Of a stretch of 10,273 bases of DNA, positions 5,247-10,273 are shown piece after piece. The DNA is from an uncultured Peptococcaceae bacterium (GTDB lineage: Bacteria > Bacillota > Peptococcia > Peptococcales > Peptococcaceae). A program made the translations under genes and the position numbers. Under the pieces are notes generated by a model, which saw only the letters and a program-made list of their open reading frames with translations, had not been told where the DNA came from and did not search any database. Position 1 is the first letter of the stretch; every line of letters begins with the position of its first letter. Location: contig CAKQDL010000059.1 in NCBI GenBank assembly GCA_934229395.1, positions 1 through 10,273 on the forward strand. The letters run 5' to 3'.

Positions 5247-7855
5247 AAACATTACTACTTATTGACGGCAACAGCCTGGCCAACCGTGCCTTTTATGGTG
5301 TGCCGCGCTTAACCAATGCCAAGGGTGTGCCAACCAACGCGCTGTTTGGCTTTTTAAATACCATGCAAGCCGTTGTTGACCGCTTTGCACCAGACGCGCT
5401 TTTTGTGGCCTTTGATATCAGCAAAAAGGTGTTTCGCCATGAGCAATTTGCTGACTACAAGGGCACACGTACCGGGATGCCCGAAGAACTTCAGGAGCAA
5501 ATGCCTCTTATTAAAGAAGCGCTCAAGTATATGAACGTGGAAACCTTTGGCATCGAAGGCTATGAAGCCGATGACATCATTGGCACCCTAAGCCGCCACT
5601 ATAGCGCAGAAGGCGTGGATTGCTTTGTGTTAAGTGGCGACCGCGATCTTTTTCAGCTGGTGAGCGAGAAGGTGACCGTATGCTTTCCAAAGAGCAAGGG
5701 CAACGACATGGAAGTGGTCACACCAGATTTCCTCCAGGAAAATTATCAGCTCACGCCAGAGCTTGTGATTGAAATGAAGGGGCTTATGGGTGATAAGAGT
5801 GACAACATTCCAGGCATTGCCGGTGTTGGCGAAAAAACAGCCAAGAAAATGCTCGAGCAATATGGTTCCATCGAAGGCCTTTATGAGCATTTGGACGATT
5901 ACAAGGGCAAGAAAATTTACGACAAGCTTCTAAATGGCAAAGAAGACGCTTTTATGAGCCGCACCCTAGCCACCATCAAAACCGATGTGCCAATGGATTT
6001 TACGCGTCTTGATTTTTCCTTTGATGCACCAGATGTGCCAGCCTTGGCGCAGTTTTACAAGGATATGGGCCTCACCAAACTTCTGAAGCAGCTCGAAGAA
6101 CGTCACGGTATGACCACCATCGACCTAGGCGAATCAGCGCCAACGCAGGTTTTTGAAGGCAGTAGCCTAGAGAATTTGGCAGAGGCAGAGGCGGTCATTA
6201 AGACTTATAAGCCAGATCGCTTTGTGATGATGGTTGAAACAGACAAGGAAGGACACGTTCAGCGTTTTTCCTGGCGACACCGCGACCAAGCCTATACCTT
6301 GGCTCTAGACGAATCCCAGTGGCCAGACTTTGTGGCCTTGTGGGCGGATGTTTTAAGCGAGGAGAACACCTATCTTGTGACCGACGATGCAAAAAAACTT
6401 GCTGTGCAATTGATGCACGCCGGTGTTTCTCCGAGCCGCATCAGCTGGGATATTATGCTCGCAAGCTACCTCCTGCAGCCAGAAAGTGGCGATCACGACC
6501 TAGCGCGCATTGCCGAAACACGTCTGGGCCTGCTTTTGCCAGAAGAAGGCGATGCACGTTCTTTTGCTGCTCTTGATGCCATTGTGCAGCTTGGTGATGT
6601 GCTTAAAAAGGACATCGTTGATACAGGCATCAAGGCCCTTTACAAAGAAGTGGAGCTCCCTCTGGCAGGCATTTTGGCAGAGATGGAGCAAACCGGTGTA
6701 AGAATTGACGTGCCTTATTTGGAGGACTTACAGCTAGAGCTTGACGAACGCATCAAAACCATTCAGGCCGATATCGACACCATGGCCGGCGAAAGTGTCA
6801 ACTCCAATTCGCCAAAGCAGTTGGGGCATATTCTTTTTGAGGTATTGGGCCTTCCGGTTGTCAAAAAAACAAAGACAGGCTATTCCACCAGTGCAGAGGT
6901 TTTGGAAACCCTCAAGGACGTGCACCCAATTGTGCAGCGCATCTTGGATTTTCGCCAATTGGCCAAGCTCAAGAGCACCTATGTGGACGGCCTTTTGAAG
7001 CTTGCCGATGAAAAAGACCTTGTGCATACCTCCTTCAACCAAATGGTCACAGCCACGGGTCGCCTTTCTAGCACAGCGCCAAATTTGCAAAACATTCCTG
7101 TGCGCACCGAAGAAGGCCGTCGCATCCGTCGCGCCTTTGTGCCAATAGAAAACACCAATATTTTAATCAGCGCCGACTACTCGCAAATTGAGCTGCGTGT
7201 TTTGGCGCATCTCAGCCAAGACAACAACCTCATGCACTCCTTTTTGGAAAATGAGGACATTCACCGCCGCACGGCCTCCGAAGTCTTCCATGTGCCAATG
7301 GAAGAGGTCACAAGTGAGCAACGCCGTACAGCAAAGGCCGTAAATTTTGGCATCATCTATGGTCAAACAGACTTTGGCCTATCAAAGGAATTGGGCATCA
7401 GCCGCCGCGAGGCCAAGGATTATATTGATATGTATTTCTCGCGTTATCCAGAGGTTGAAACCTTTATCGCCGAAACCGTAGAGGGGGCGCGCAAAAGTGG
7501 CTATGTAACGACCATGCTTGGGCGCCGCCGCTATATCAAAGACATCGAAAGCCGCAACCGCAATTTGCGCCAATTTGCCGAACGTACCGCCGTCAATTCG
7601 CCTATCCAAGGCACTGCAGCCGATATCATCAAGCTTGCCATGCTCCGATGCGACCAGGCCATTCGCGACAACAACCTAAGTGCCAAAATTCTTCTTCAGG
7701 TACACGACGAACTTATCTTCGAGGTAACCAAGGAAGATGCCATGAAGCTCGGCAAAATCATTCGCCAATGCATGGAAGAGGCCGTAAGCCTTAGCGTGCC
7801 ACTCAAGGTGGATTTAAAGGCTGGCTTCAATTGGATGGAAATGGAGCGCATCTGA
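5243..7855 (+). CDS. polA: DNA polymerase I
   Basis: The 870-residue enzyme removes RNA primers and fills gaps during replication and excision repair. The N-terminal 5'-nuclease domain (about 1-290) carries LIDGNSLANRAFYG, GYEADDIIG, LSGDRDLFQLV and the helix-hairpin-helix region GDKSDNIPGIAGVGEKTA. The middle domain (about 300-460) occupies the place of the 3'-5' exonuclease but looks inactive: where E. coli has D-x-E, this protein has Met330 and Glu332, and the second motif reads TDDAKKL without the usual Asp. Bacillus-type Pol I enzymes also lack proofreading. The polymerase domain has motif A at Asp645 (DYSQIELR), motif B at 694-707 (RRTAKAVNFGIIYG) and motif C at 819-823 (QVHDE). The length is normal. 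AGGAG (5231-5235) precedes the start by 7 bases. The gene overlaps its upstream neighbour by ATGA and mutM by TGATG. Confidence 0.97.
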   Translation: MKTLLLIDGNSLANRAFYGVPRLTNAKGVPTNALFGFLNTMQAVVDRFAPDALFVAFDISKKVFRHEQFADYKGTRTGMPEELQEQMPLIKEALKYMNVETFGIEGYEADDIIGTLSRHYSAEGVDCFVLSGDRDLFQLVSEKVTVCFPKSKGNDMEVVTPDFLQENYQLTPELVIEMKGLMGDKSDNIPGIAGVGEKTAKKMLEQYGSIEGLYEHLDDYKGKKIYDKLLNGKEDAFMSRTLATIKTDVPMDFTRLDFSFDAPDVPALAQFYKDMGLTKLLKQLEERHGMTTIDLGESAPTQVFEGSSLENLAEAEAVIKTYKPDRFVMMVETDKEGHVQRFSWRHRDQAYTLALDESQWPDFVALWADVLSEENTYLVTDDAKKLAVQLMHAGVSPSRISWDIMLASYLLQPESGDHDLARIAETRLGLLLPEEGDARSFAALDAIVQLGDVLKKDIVDTGIKALYKEVELPLAGILAEMEQTGVRIDVPYLEDLQLELDERIKTIQADIDTMAGESVNSNSPKQLGHILFEVLGLPVVKKTKTGYSTSAEVLETLKDVHPIVQRILDFRQLAKLKSTYVDGLLKLADEKDLVHTSFNQMVTATGRLSSTAPNLQNIPVRTEEGRRIRRAFVPIENTNILISADYSQIELRVLAHLSQDNNLMHSFLENEDIHRRTASEVFHVPMEEVTSEQRRTAKAVNFGIIYGQTDFGLSKELGISRREAKDYIDMYFSRYPEVETFIAETVEGARKSGYVTTMLGRRRYIKDIESRNRNLRQFAERTAVNSPIQGTAADIIKLAMLRCDQAIRDNNLSAKILLQVHDELIFEVTKEDAMKLGKIIRQCMEEAVSLSVPLKVDLKAGFNWMEMERI

Positions 7856-8679
7856 TGCCAGAGCTTCCAGAGGTAGAAACCGTTTGCCGCGGCTTAAGAA
7901 AGCGAATAGAGGGCCAGTGCATTGTGGAGATAGAGGTGCGCAACAAAGCAGTGATTCACTCCGACCATACGCCAGAGGCCTTCGCGAAGGCCTTGGAAGA
8001 TCAGCGTATTGAGGCCATAGAGCGCCGCGGCAAGTATATCATTTTCGTTCTGAGTGAAGGCTGGCTCCTTTGCCATTTGCGCATGACAGGAAAGCTTTTG
8101 GAGGTTCATGCGCAAACGCCAATGGGCAAACACGTCCACCTTGTTGTTGGACTCGCAAACGGACGTGCGCTTTACTATGATGATGTGCGCCGCTTTGGTG
8201 GTTTTGTATATACAAGAGAAAATCCATATGAGCAGTCGCCTCTTTCTAAGCTCGGGCCAGAGCCTCTTGGGGAAAATTTTGACGAAGCCTATTTGTATGA
8301 GGCCACCAGAGGACGCAAAAAGCCCGTCAAAAGCCTGCTTTTGGATCAGGGCGTTGTGGCAGGCATAGGCAACATCTATGCCGACGAGGTACTATTTCGT
8401 GCAGGCGTGCGTCCCAAAAAGAGCGCCAGCCGCTTGAGCCATAAGGAGTGCGCGGCCCTTGTTAGCGCCACCAAGCACATCCTAAAAGAAGCCATCGACG
8501 CAGGTGGCTCCACCATTCGCGATTATGTAGCCTCAGATGGGCAAAAGGGCGACTTTCAGCTCGCCCATCAGGTATACGGTCGCGCGGGAGAGGCGTGTCG
8601 GGTGTGTGGCACCACCCTCAAACAGGTAGAGGTTGGCGGACGCAGTAGCGTGTATTGTCCAAAATGTCAAAAAAGCTAG
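7855..8679 (+). CDS. mutM: Formamidopyrimidine-DNA glycosylase (Fpg/MutM)
   Basis: This 274-residue bifunctional glycosylase/AP lyase excises 8-oxoguanine and formamidopyrimidines from DNA. The N-terminus MPELPEVETV supplies the catalytic Pro2 and Glu3, which fixes the start at 7855. Lys60 (RRGKYI) is the conserved beta-loop lysine. LLDQGVVAGIGNIYADEVLFRAGVRP marks the helix-two-turn-helix region. A C-terminal zinc finger has four cysteines spaced Cys-x2-Cys-x16-Cys-x2-Cys (CRVCG to CPKC). The length is typical. The start overlaps the polA stop by one base (TGATG), with GGAG (7843-7846) eight bases before it, so translation is probably coupled. The abasic or nicked product can be finished by the polymerase encoded just upstream. 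Confidence 0.97.
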   Translation: MPELPEVETVCRGLRKRIEGQCIVEIEVRNKAVIHSDHTPEAFAKALEDQRIEAIERRGKYIIFVLSEGWLLCHLRMTGKLLEVHAQTPMGKHVHLVVGLANGRALYYDDVRRFGGFVYTRENPYEQSPLSKLGPEPLGENFDEAYLYEATRGRKKPVKSLLLDQGVVAGIGNIYADEVLFRAGVRPKKSASRLSHKECAALVSATKHILKEAIDAGGSTIRDYVASDGQKGDFQLAHQVYGRAGEACRVCGTTLKQVEVGGRSSVYCPKCQKS

Positions 8680-8687
8680 GTGAAACG

Positions 8688-9260
8688 ATGATTATAGGAC
8701 TCACAGGAGGCATTGCCTCAGGAAAAACAGCCGTCAGTGATTTTTTAAAGAAAGAGGGCTACTTGGTGGTTGATGCCGACGTTTTGTCGCGTGAGGTGGT
8801 AAAAAAGGGAAGCGCAGGCTTGGCAGAAATCGTGCAGGCCTTTGGGCGTGAGATGCTCGAAGAAGATGGTAGCCTCAATAGAAAAGCCTTGGCGGCACGT
8901 ATTTTTACAGATGAAGAGGCAAGAAAAACGCTGGATGGCATCACTCATCCAAAAATCGAAGCCCTTGCCAAGGAAAAACTCTCGGCGAAGGCAAAAGAAG
9001 ACAAAGCTTTTTTTGTGGTGCCGCTTCTTTTTGAATCAGGCATGGATGCCCTTTGCGATGAGGTGTGGCTCGTACACGCCAGCGATGAGATACGCCTAGA
9101 ACGCTTAAAAATACGCGACGGCATCGACGAGGACTACGCCAAAAATAAAATAGCGTCACAAATGAGCGAAGAAGAACGCCAAAAAAGGGCGGATAAAATC
9201 ATCGAAAACACAGGCGATTTGTTAGCGCTCAAAGAAAAAGTGAAAAAAATGCTAAAATAA
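8688..9260 (+). CDS. coaE: Dephospho-CoA kinase
   Basis: This 190-residue cytoplasmic kinase phosphorylates the 3'-hydroxyl of dephospho-CoA with ATP, the last step of coenzyme A synthesis. A P-loop, GGIASGKT, spans residues 7-14. DAD (29-31) belongs to the conserved substrate-site region; THPKI, PLLFESGMD and the lid-like segment RLKIRDGIDEDYAKNKIASQM are further family marks. The length is close to that of bacterial CoaE proteins. I chose ATG 8688, which begins directly with the MIIGLTGG strand and has AGGTGA (8678-8683) before it, over an upstream TTG inside mutM. It starts 8 bases after the mutM stop. Linkage of coaE to polA and mutM is common in Firmicutes and has no obvious metabolic reason. 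A hairpin (9266-9311) follows, but without a T run in this direction. Confidence 0.96.
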   Translation: MIIGLTGGIASGKTAVSDFLKKEGYLVVDADVLSREVVKKGSAGLAEIVQAFGREMLEEDGSLNRKALAARIFTDEEARKTLDGITHPKIEALAKEKLSAKAKEDKAFFVVPLLFESGMDALCDEVWLVHASDEIRLERLKIRDGIDEDYAKNKIASQMSEEERQKRADKIIENTGDLLALKEKVKKMLK

Positions 9261-9625
9261 AAAAACGACCCCCAGTTGTTGGCGCTTTTAGAGCGAACAA
9301 CTGGGGGGTCGACGTGTAGTTGGACACTAAAAATAAAGTCGTCCTTGCCGGTGATGTATTTTTTGTAGTCGATGCATGGACTGCCTTGTTCTTTTCTGTG
9401 CTGGTAATGAACATGTCCATCCCAACTGAGGTTTGCGAGGGTGCCGTCGCAAAAGAGGCAAACAATGTCTTCGGCAGTGACATCAGTGGCAGAAGTGCCG
9501 TCTGCATAGGTGATGCCTTCGCGTTCTGCGTCGGCCATAAAGCGATAGCGCATCGCTTTGGTGTTAAGATGAATGTAGAGACGGTCACTTGGGGTAAGGG
9601 TGGTTAGGTTTTTAATGGTTGGCAT
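9134..9625 (-). CDS. Conserved-looking hypothetical protein with no stop before its terminator
   Basis: The start at 9625 has TAGGGAG (9642-9636) ten bases upstream. The first 99 or so codons look like a genuine small soluble protein: MPTIKNLTTLTP, then RFMADAEREGITYADG, a cysteine pair in CLFC, GHVHYQH and IDYKKYITGKDDF. The pattern of an 'F-DAE-EG' helix, an 'ADG' turn, 'G-AH' and 'DY-KY--G-DD' recalls short hypothetical proteins of Firmicutes, from memory and without a search. No function is known to me. After codon 99 the frame stays open through the terminator hairpin (9266-9311) and 127 bases of coaE antisense, to TGA/TAA-type stop codon 9136-9134, giving 163 codons. The last 60 or so residues are probably not a natural C-terminus. 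One extra T in the T run opposite 9329-9333 would create a TAG right after DDFIF. Either a base was lost, or the mRNA really ends without a stop. Confidence 0.6.
   Translation of the reverse strand: MPTIKNLTTLTPSDRLYIHLNTKAMRYRFMADAEREGITYADGTSATDVTAEDIVCLFCDGTLANLSWDGHVHYQHRKEQGSPCIDYKKYITGKDDFIFSVQLHVDPPVVRSKSANNWGSFFYFSIFFTFSLSANKSPVFSMILSALFWRSSSLICDAILFLA
9259..9311 (-). terminator. Strong terminator between convergent coaE and the hypothetical gene
   Basis: A stem of about 15 bp (9266-9280 with 9296-9311, one bulged G) is topped by a short inner stem (9283-9286 with 9292-9295). On the minus strand it is followed by seven Ts, A and four more Ts, a textbook terminator tail. On the plus strand the Ts are missing, so for coaE it would act mainly as a 3' stability hairpin or weaker terminator. 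Confidence 0.85.
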
Positions 9626-9674
9626 GATAGATACACTCCCTACCAAGCGTGCAAGAAAAAATTTAAAATAAGCA

Positions 9675-9703
9675 TTGACAAAAGAACATGTAAATAATAT
9701 AAT
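9675..9703 (+). promoter_or_regulatory. Consensus promoter of first tRNA-Leu
   Basis: Perfect TTGACA (9675-9680), a 17-base spacer and perfect TATAAT (9698-9703) predict a very strong promoter with a start near 9710-9711, where the repeat shared by both tRNA units begins. Confidence 0.92.
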
Positions 9704-9710
9704 ACATCTT

Positions 9711-9729
9711 GTTGTTGAGAGACGACAAC
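9711..9729 (+). other. Pre-tRNA leader hairpin, copy 1
   Basis: GTTGTT (9711-9716) pairs with GACAAC (9724-9729), one G-T pair, around a 7-base loop. It sits at the very 5' end of the primary transcript. A competing 5-bp hairpin, CACCG (9729-9733) with CGGTG (9738-9742), would capture the 5' acceptor strand of the tRNA. The same structures recur in copy 2 at 9929-9947. Confidence 0.5.
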
Positions 9730-9736
9730 ACCGAAT

Positions 9737-9818
9737 GCGGTGGTGGCGGAATTGGCATACGCGCACGTTTGAGGGGCGTGTGAGGCAACTCGTACGGGTT
9801 CAAGTCCCGTCCACCGCA
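9737..9818 (+). tRNA. tRNA-Leu (anticodon GAG), copy 1
   Basis: The acceptor stem pairs GCGGTGG (9737-9743) with CCACCGC (9811-9817), followed by discriminator A. The anticodon stem is CACGT/GCGTG with loop TTGAGGG, anticodon GAG at 9771-9773, reading CUC and CUU. A long variable arm (GAGGCAACTC region) marks a class II tRNA, and the T arm is ACGGG-TTCAAGT-CCCGT. CCA is not encoded and must be added by the nucleotidyltransferase. It has its own promoter and terminator. Confidence 0.95.
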
Positions 9819-9821
9819 GTA

Positions 9822-9852
9822 AGCGATAGTCTACGGGCTGTCGCTTTTTTTT
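9822..9852 (+). terminator. Terminator of first tRNA-Leu
   Basis: AGCGATAG (9822-9829) pairs with CTGTCGCT (9838-9845), one G-T pair, followed by eight Ts. It begins only three bases after the mature tRNA end, so each tRNA is a separate transcript. Confidence 0.9.
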
Positions 9853-9892
9853 GCGCGTTTTAATATTTTATAAAGTTTTTGCGAAAAAACTG

Positions 9893-9921
9893 TTGACGTA
9901 ACGTGCTTCGTCGGATATAAT
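9893..9921 (+). promoter_or_regulatory. Promoter of second tRNA-Leu
   Basis: TTGACG (9893-9898), a 17-base spacer and TATAAT (9916-9921) place the start near 9928-9929, the first base of the second leader repeat. The spacer differs from that of the first tRNA promoter. Confidence 0.88.
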
Positions 9922-9954
9922 AAATTTCGTTGTTGAGAGACGACAACACCGAAT

Positions 9955-10036
9955 GCGGTGGTGGCGGAATTGGCATACGCGCACGTTTGAGGGGCGTGTG
10001 AGGCAACTCGTACGGGTTCAAGTCCCGTCCACCGCA
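9955..10036 (+). tRNA. tRNA-Leu (anticodon GAG), copy 2
   Basis: This is identical over all 82 bases to copy 1, with the anticodon at 9989-9991 and no encoded CCA. A twin gene for this anticodon fits the frequent CTT/CTC leucine codons in asnB and polA. It lies upstream of tuf in the same orientation but is separated from it by its own terminator and a tuf promoter. Confidence 0.95.
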
Positions 10037-10041
10037 TTATG

Positions 10042-10070
10042 AGCGACAGTCTAAGGGCTGTCGCTTTTTT
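10042..10070 (+). terminator. Terminator of second tRNA-Leu
   Basis: AGCGACAG (10042-10049) pairs perfectly with CTGTCGCT (10058-10065), followed by a T run to 10070. The stem is nearly the same as that of the first unit, with one compensated change. Confidence 0.9.
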
Positions 10071-10095
10071 GTATCTTTCTTGATATATTGAAATA

Positions 10096-10124
10096 TTGAC
10101 AAGGCTAAGTAAAAAAGCTACAAT
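10096..10124 (+). promoter_or_regulatory. tuf promoter
   Basis: TTGACA (10096-10101), 17 bases and TACAAT (10119-10124) form a strong promoter. The leader of about 65 bases contains a small hairpin, CCGC (10162-10165) with GCGG (10171-10174), just before the Shine-Dalgarno AAGGAGG (10182-10188). Confidence 0.87.
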
Positions 10125-10196
10125 CAAACTATTGGTAATAGAAAATCCTCAACCAGGTACTCCGCGTTAAGCGGGAAATTCAAGGAGGCAGAATAC

Positions 10197-10273
10197 ATGG
10201 CAAAAGAACAATATCAACGTACAAAACCACACGTAAACATTGGTACCATCGGTCACGTTGACCATGGTAAAAC
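10197..10273 (+). CDS. tuf: Elongation factor Tu, 5' end only
   Basis: The first 25 codons encode MAKEQYQRTKPHVNIG followed by TIGHVDHGKT, the EF-Tu N-terminus with the G1/P-loop GHVDHGKT. EF-Tu is the GTPase that delivers aminoacyl-tRNA to the ribosome. The gene continues beyond the right edge. AAGGAGG lies 8 bases upstream of ATG. It has its own promoter and is not directly preceded by fusA, so this copy is outside the classical str operon; it follows two tRNA genes instead, a setting also known for tuf in other bacteria. Confidence 0.97.
   Translation, partial: MAKEQYQRTKPHVNIGTIGHVDHGK

Larger units (their letters stand above)
9711..10036 (+). repeat. Direct repeat of leader plus tRNA-Leu (9711-9818 and 9929-10036)
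   Basis: Two 108-base copies, offset by 218 bases, are identical from the predicted transcription start to the tRNA discriminator base. Each holds a 26-base leader and an 82-base tRNA. The promoters upstream and terminators downstream are similar in design but differ in sequence, so identity is restricted to the transcribed leader-tRNA part. Confidence 0.92.

Noticed and set aside
7831..7854. Earlier TTG start for mutM inside polA
   Set aside because: Catalysis needs the proline directly after the initiator Met, which requires the start at 7855.
8655..8687. Earlier TTG start for coaE inside mutM
   Set aside because: Family members begin at or near MIIGLTGG, and ATG 8688 has its own AGGTGA; the extra 11 codons overlap the mutM zinc finger end.
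9320..9607. Plus-strand ORF of 95 codons opposite the small hypothetical gene
   Set aside because: It lacks a convincing ribosome binding site and family-like motifs; the minus-strand frame has both a Shine-Dalgarno and a protein-like pattern.
9626..9766. Upstream extension of the hypothetical minus-strand ORF to 9766
   Set aside because: The extra 47 codons run antisense through the tRNA promoter and into the tRNA gene, are rich in Cys/Arg/Phe, and the start at 9625 has the good Shine-Dalgarno.
9711..10036. Tandem tRNA repeats as an attachment site or mobile element boundary
   Set aside because: Both copies are complete tRNA genes with full promoters and terminators, and there is no integrase or foreign gene nearby.
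10125..10196. Riboswitch or T-box in the tuf leader
   Set aside because: The leader is only about 65 bases with one 4-bp hairpin; no conserved riboswitch or T-box motif is visible.

Overview
The window looks like chromosomal DNA of a Bacillota (Firmicutes) bacterium. Shine-Dalgarno sequences are strong (AAAGGAGG, AAGGAGG), promoters are clear sigma-70/SigA type with 17-bp spacers, the tRNA genes do not encode CCA, and the polA-mutM-coaE gene order is familiar from Firmicutes. GC content is moderate. I cannot name the genus from sequence alone; a Negativicutes/Clostridia-like lineage is only a guess.

Layout. (1) Positions 1-2848, minus strand: two tandem paralogues of a fused ThrE-type (YjjP+YjjB) threonine/serine exporter. 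The downstream copy (108-1436) is intact and has its own promoter. The upstream copy (1525-2848) is broken by a frameshift near 2432, an in-frame TGA at 2320-2322 and probably a frame break next to its start. A 13-bp inverted repeat covers its ribosome binding site. (2) 2849-3031: divergent intergenic region with the promoter of the broken copy on the minus strand and an extended -10 promoter for asnB on the plus strand. (3) 3032-4923: monocistronic asnB (glutamine-dependent asparagine synthetase) with a clean intrinsic terminator. (4) 4925-9260: a tightly packed operon of a GIY-YIG family protein, polA, mutM and coaE. The first three junctions overlap or nearly overlap (ATGA, TGATG). It joins DNA repair synthesis, 8-oxoguanine removal and the last step of coenzyme A synthesis. 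(5) 9134-9625, minus strand: a small conserved-looking hypothetical gene converging on coaE. Its frame has no stop before a strong terminator hairpin and runs on into coaE antisense. (6) 9675-10070: two identical tRNA-Leu(GAG) genes, each with its own consensus promoter, conserved 5' leader hairpin and terminator. (7) 10096-10273: a tuf promoter, leader and the first 25 codons of EF-Tu, running off the right edge.

The genes are mostly housekeeping: amino acid export and synthesis, DNA repair, CoA, and translation. I see no CRISPR array, insertion sequence, phage module or defence island. No stretch over 300 bases lacks a gene or gene remnant. The most unusual points are the ORF that reads through its own terminator, the decaying exporter paralogue with a hairpin over its ribosome binding site, and the twin tRNA-Leu units whose leader can mimic the 3' acceptor strand.
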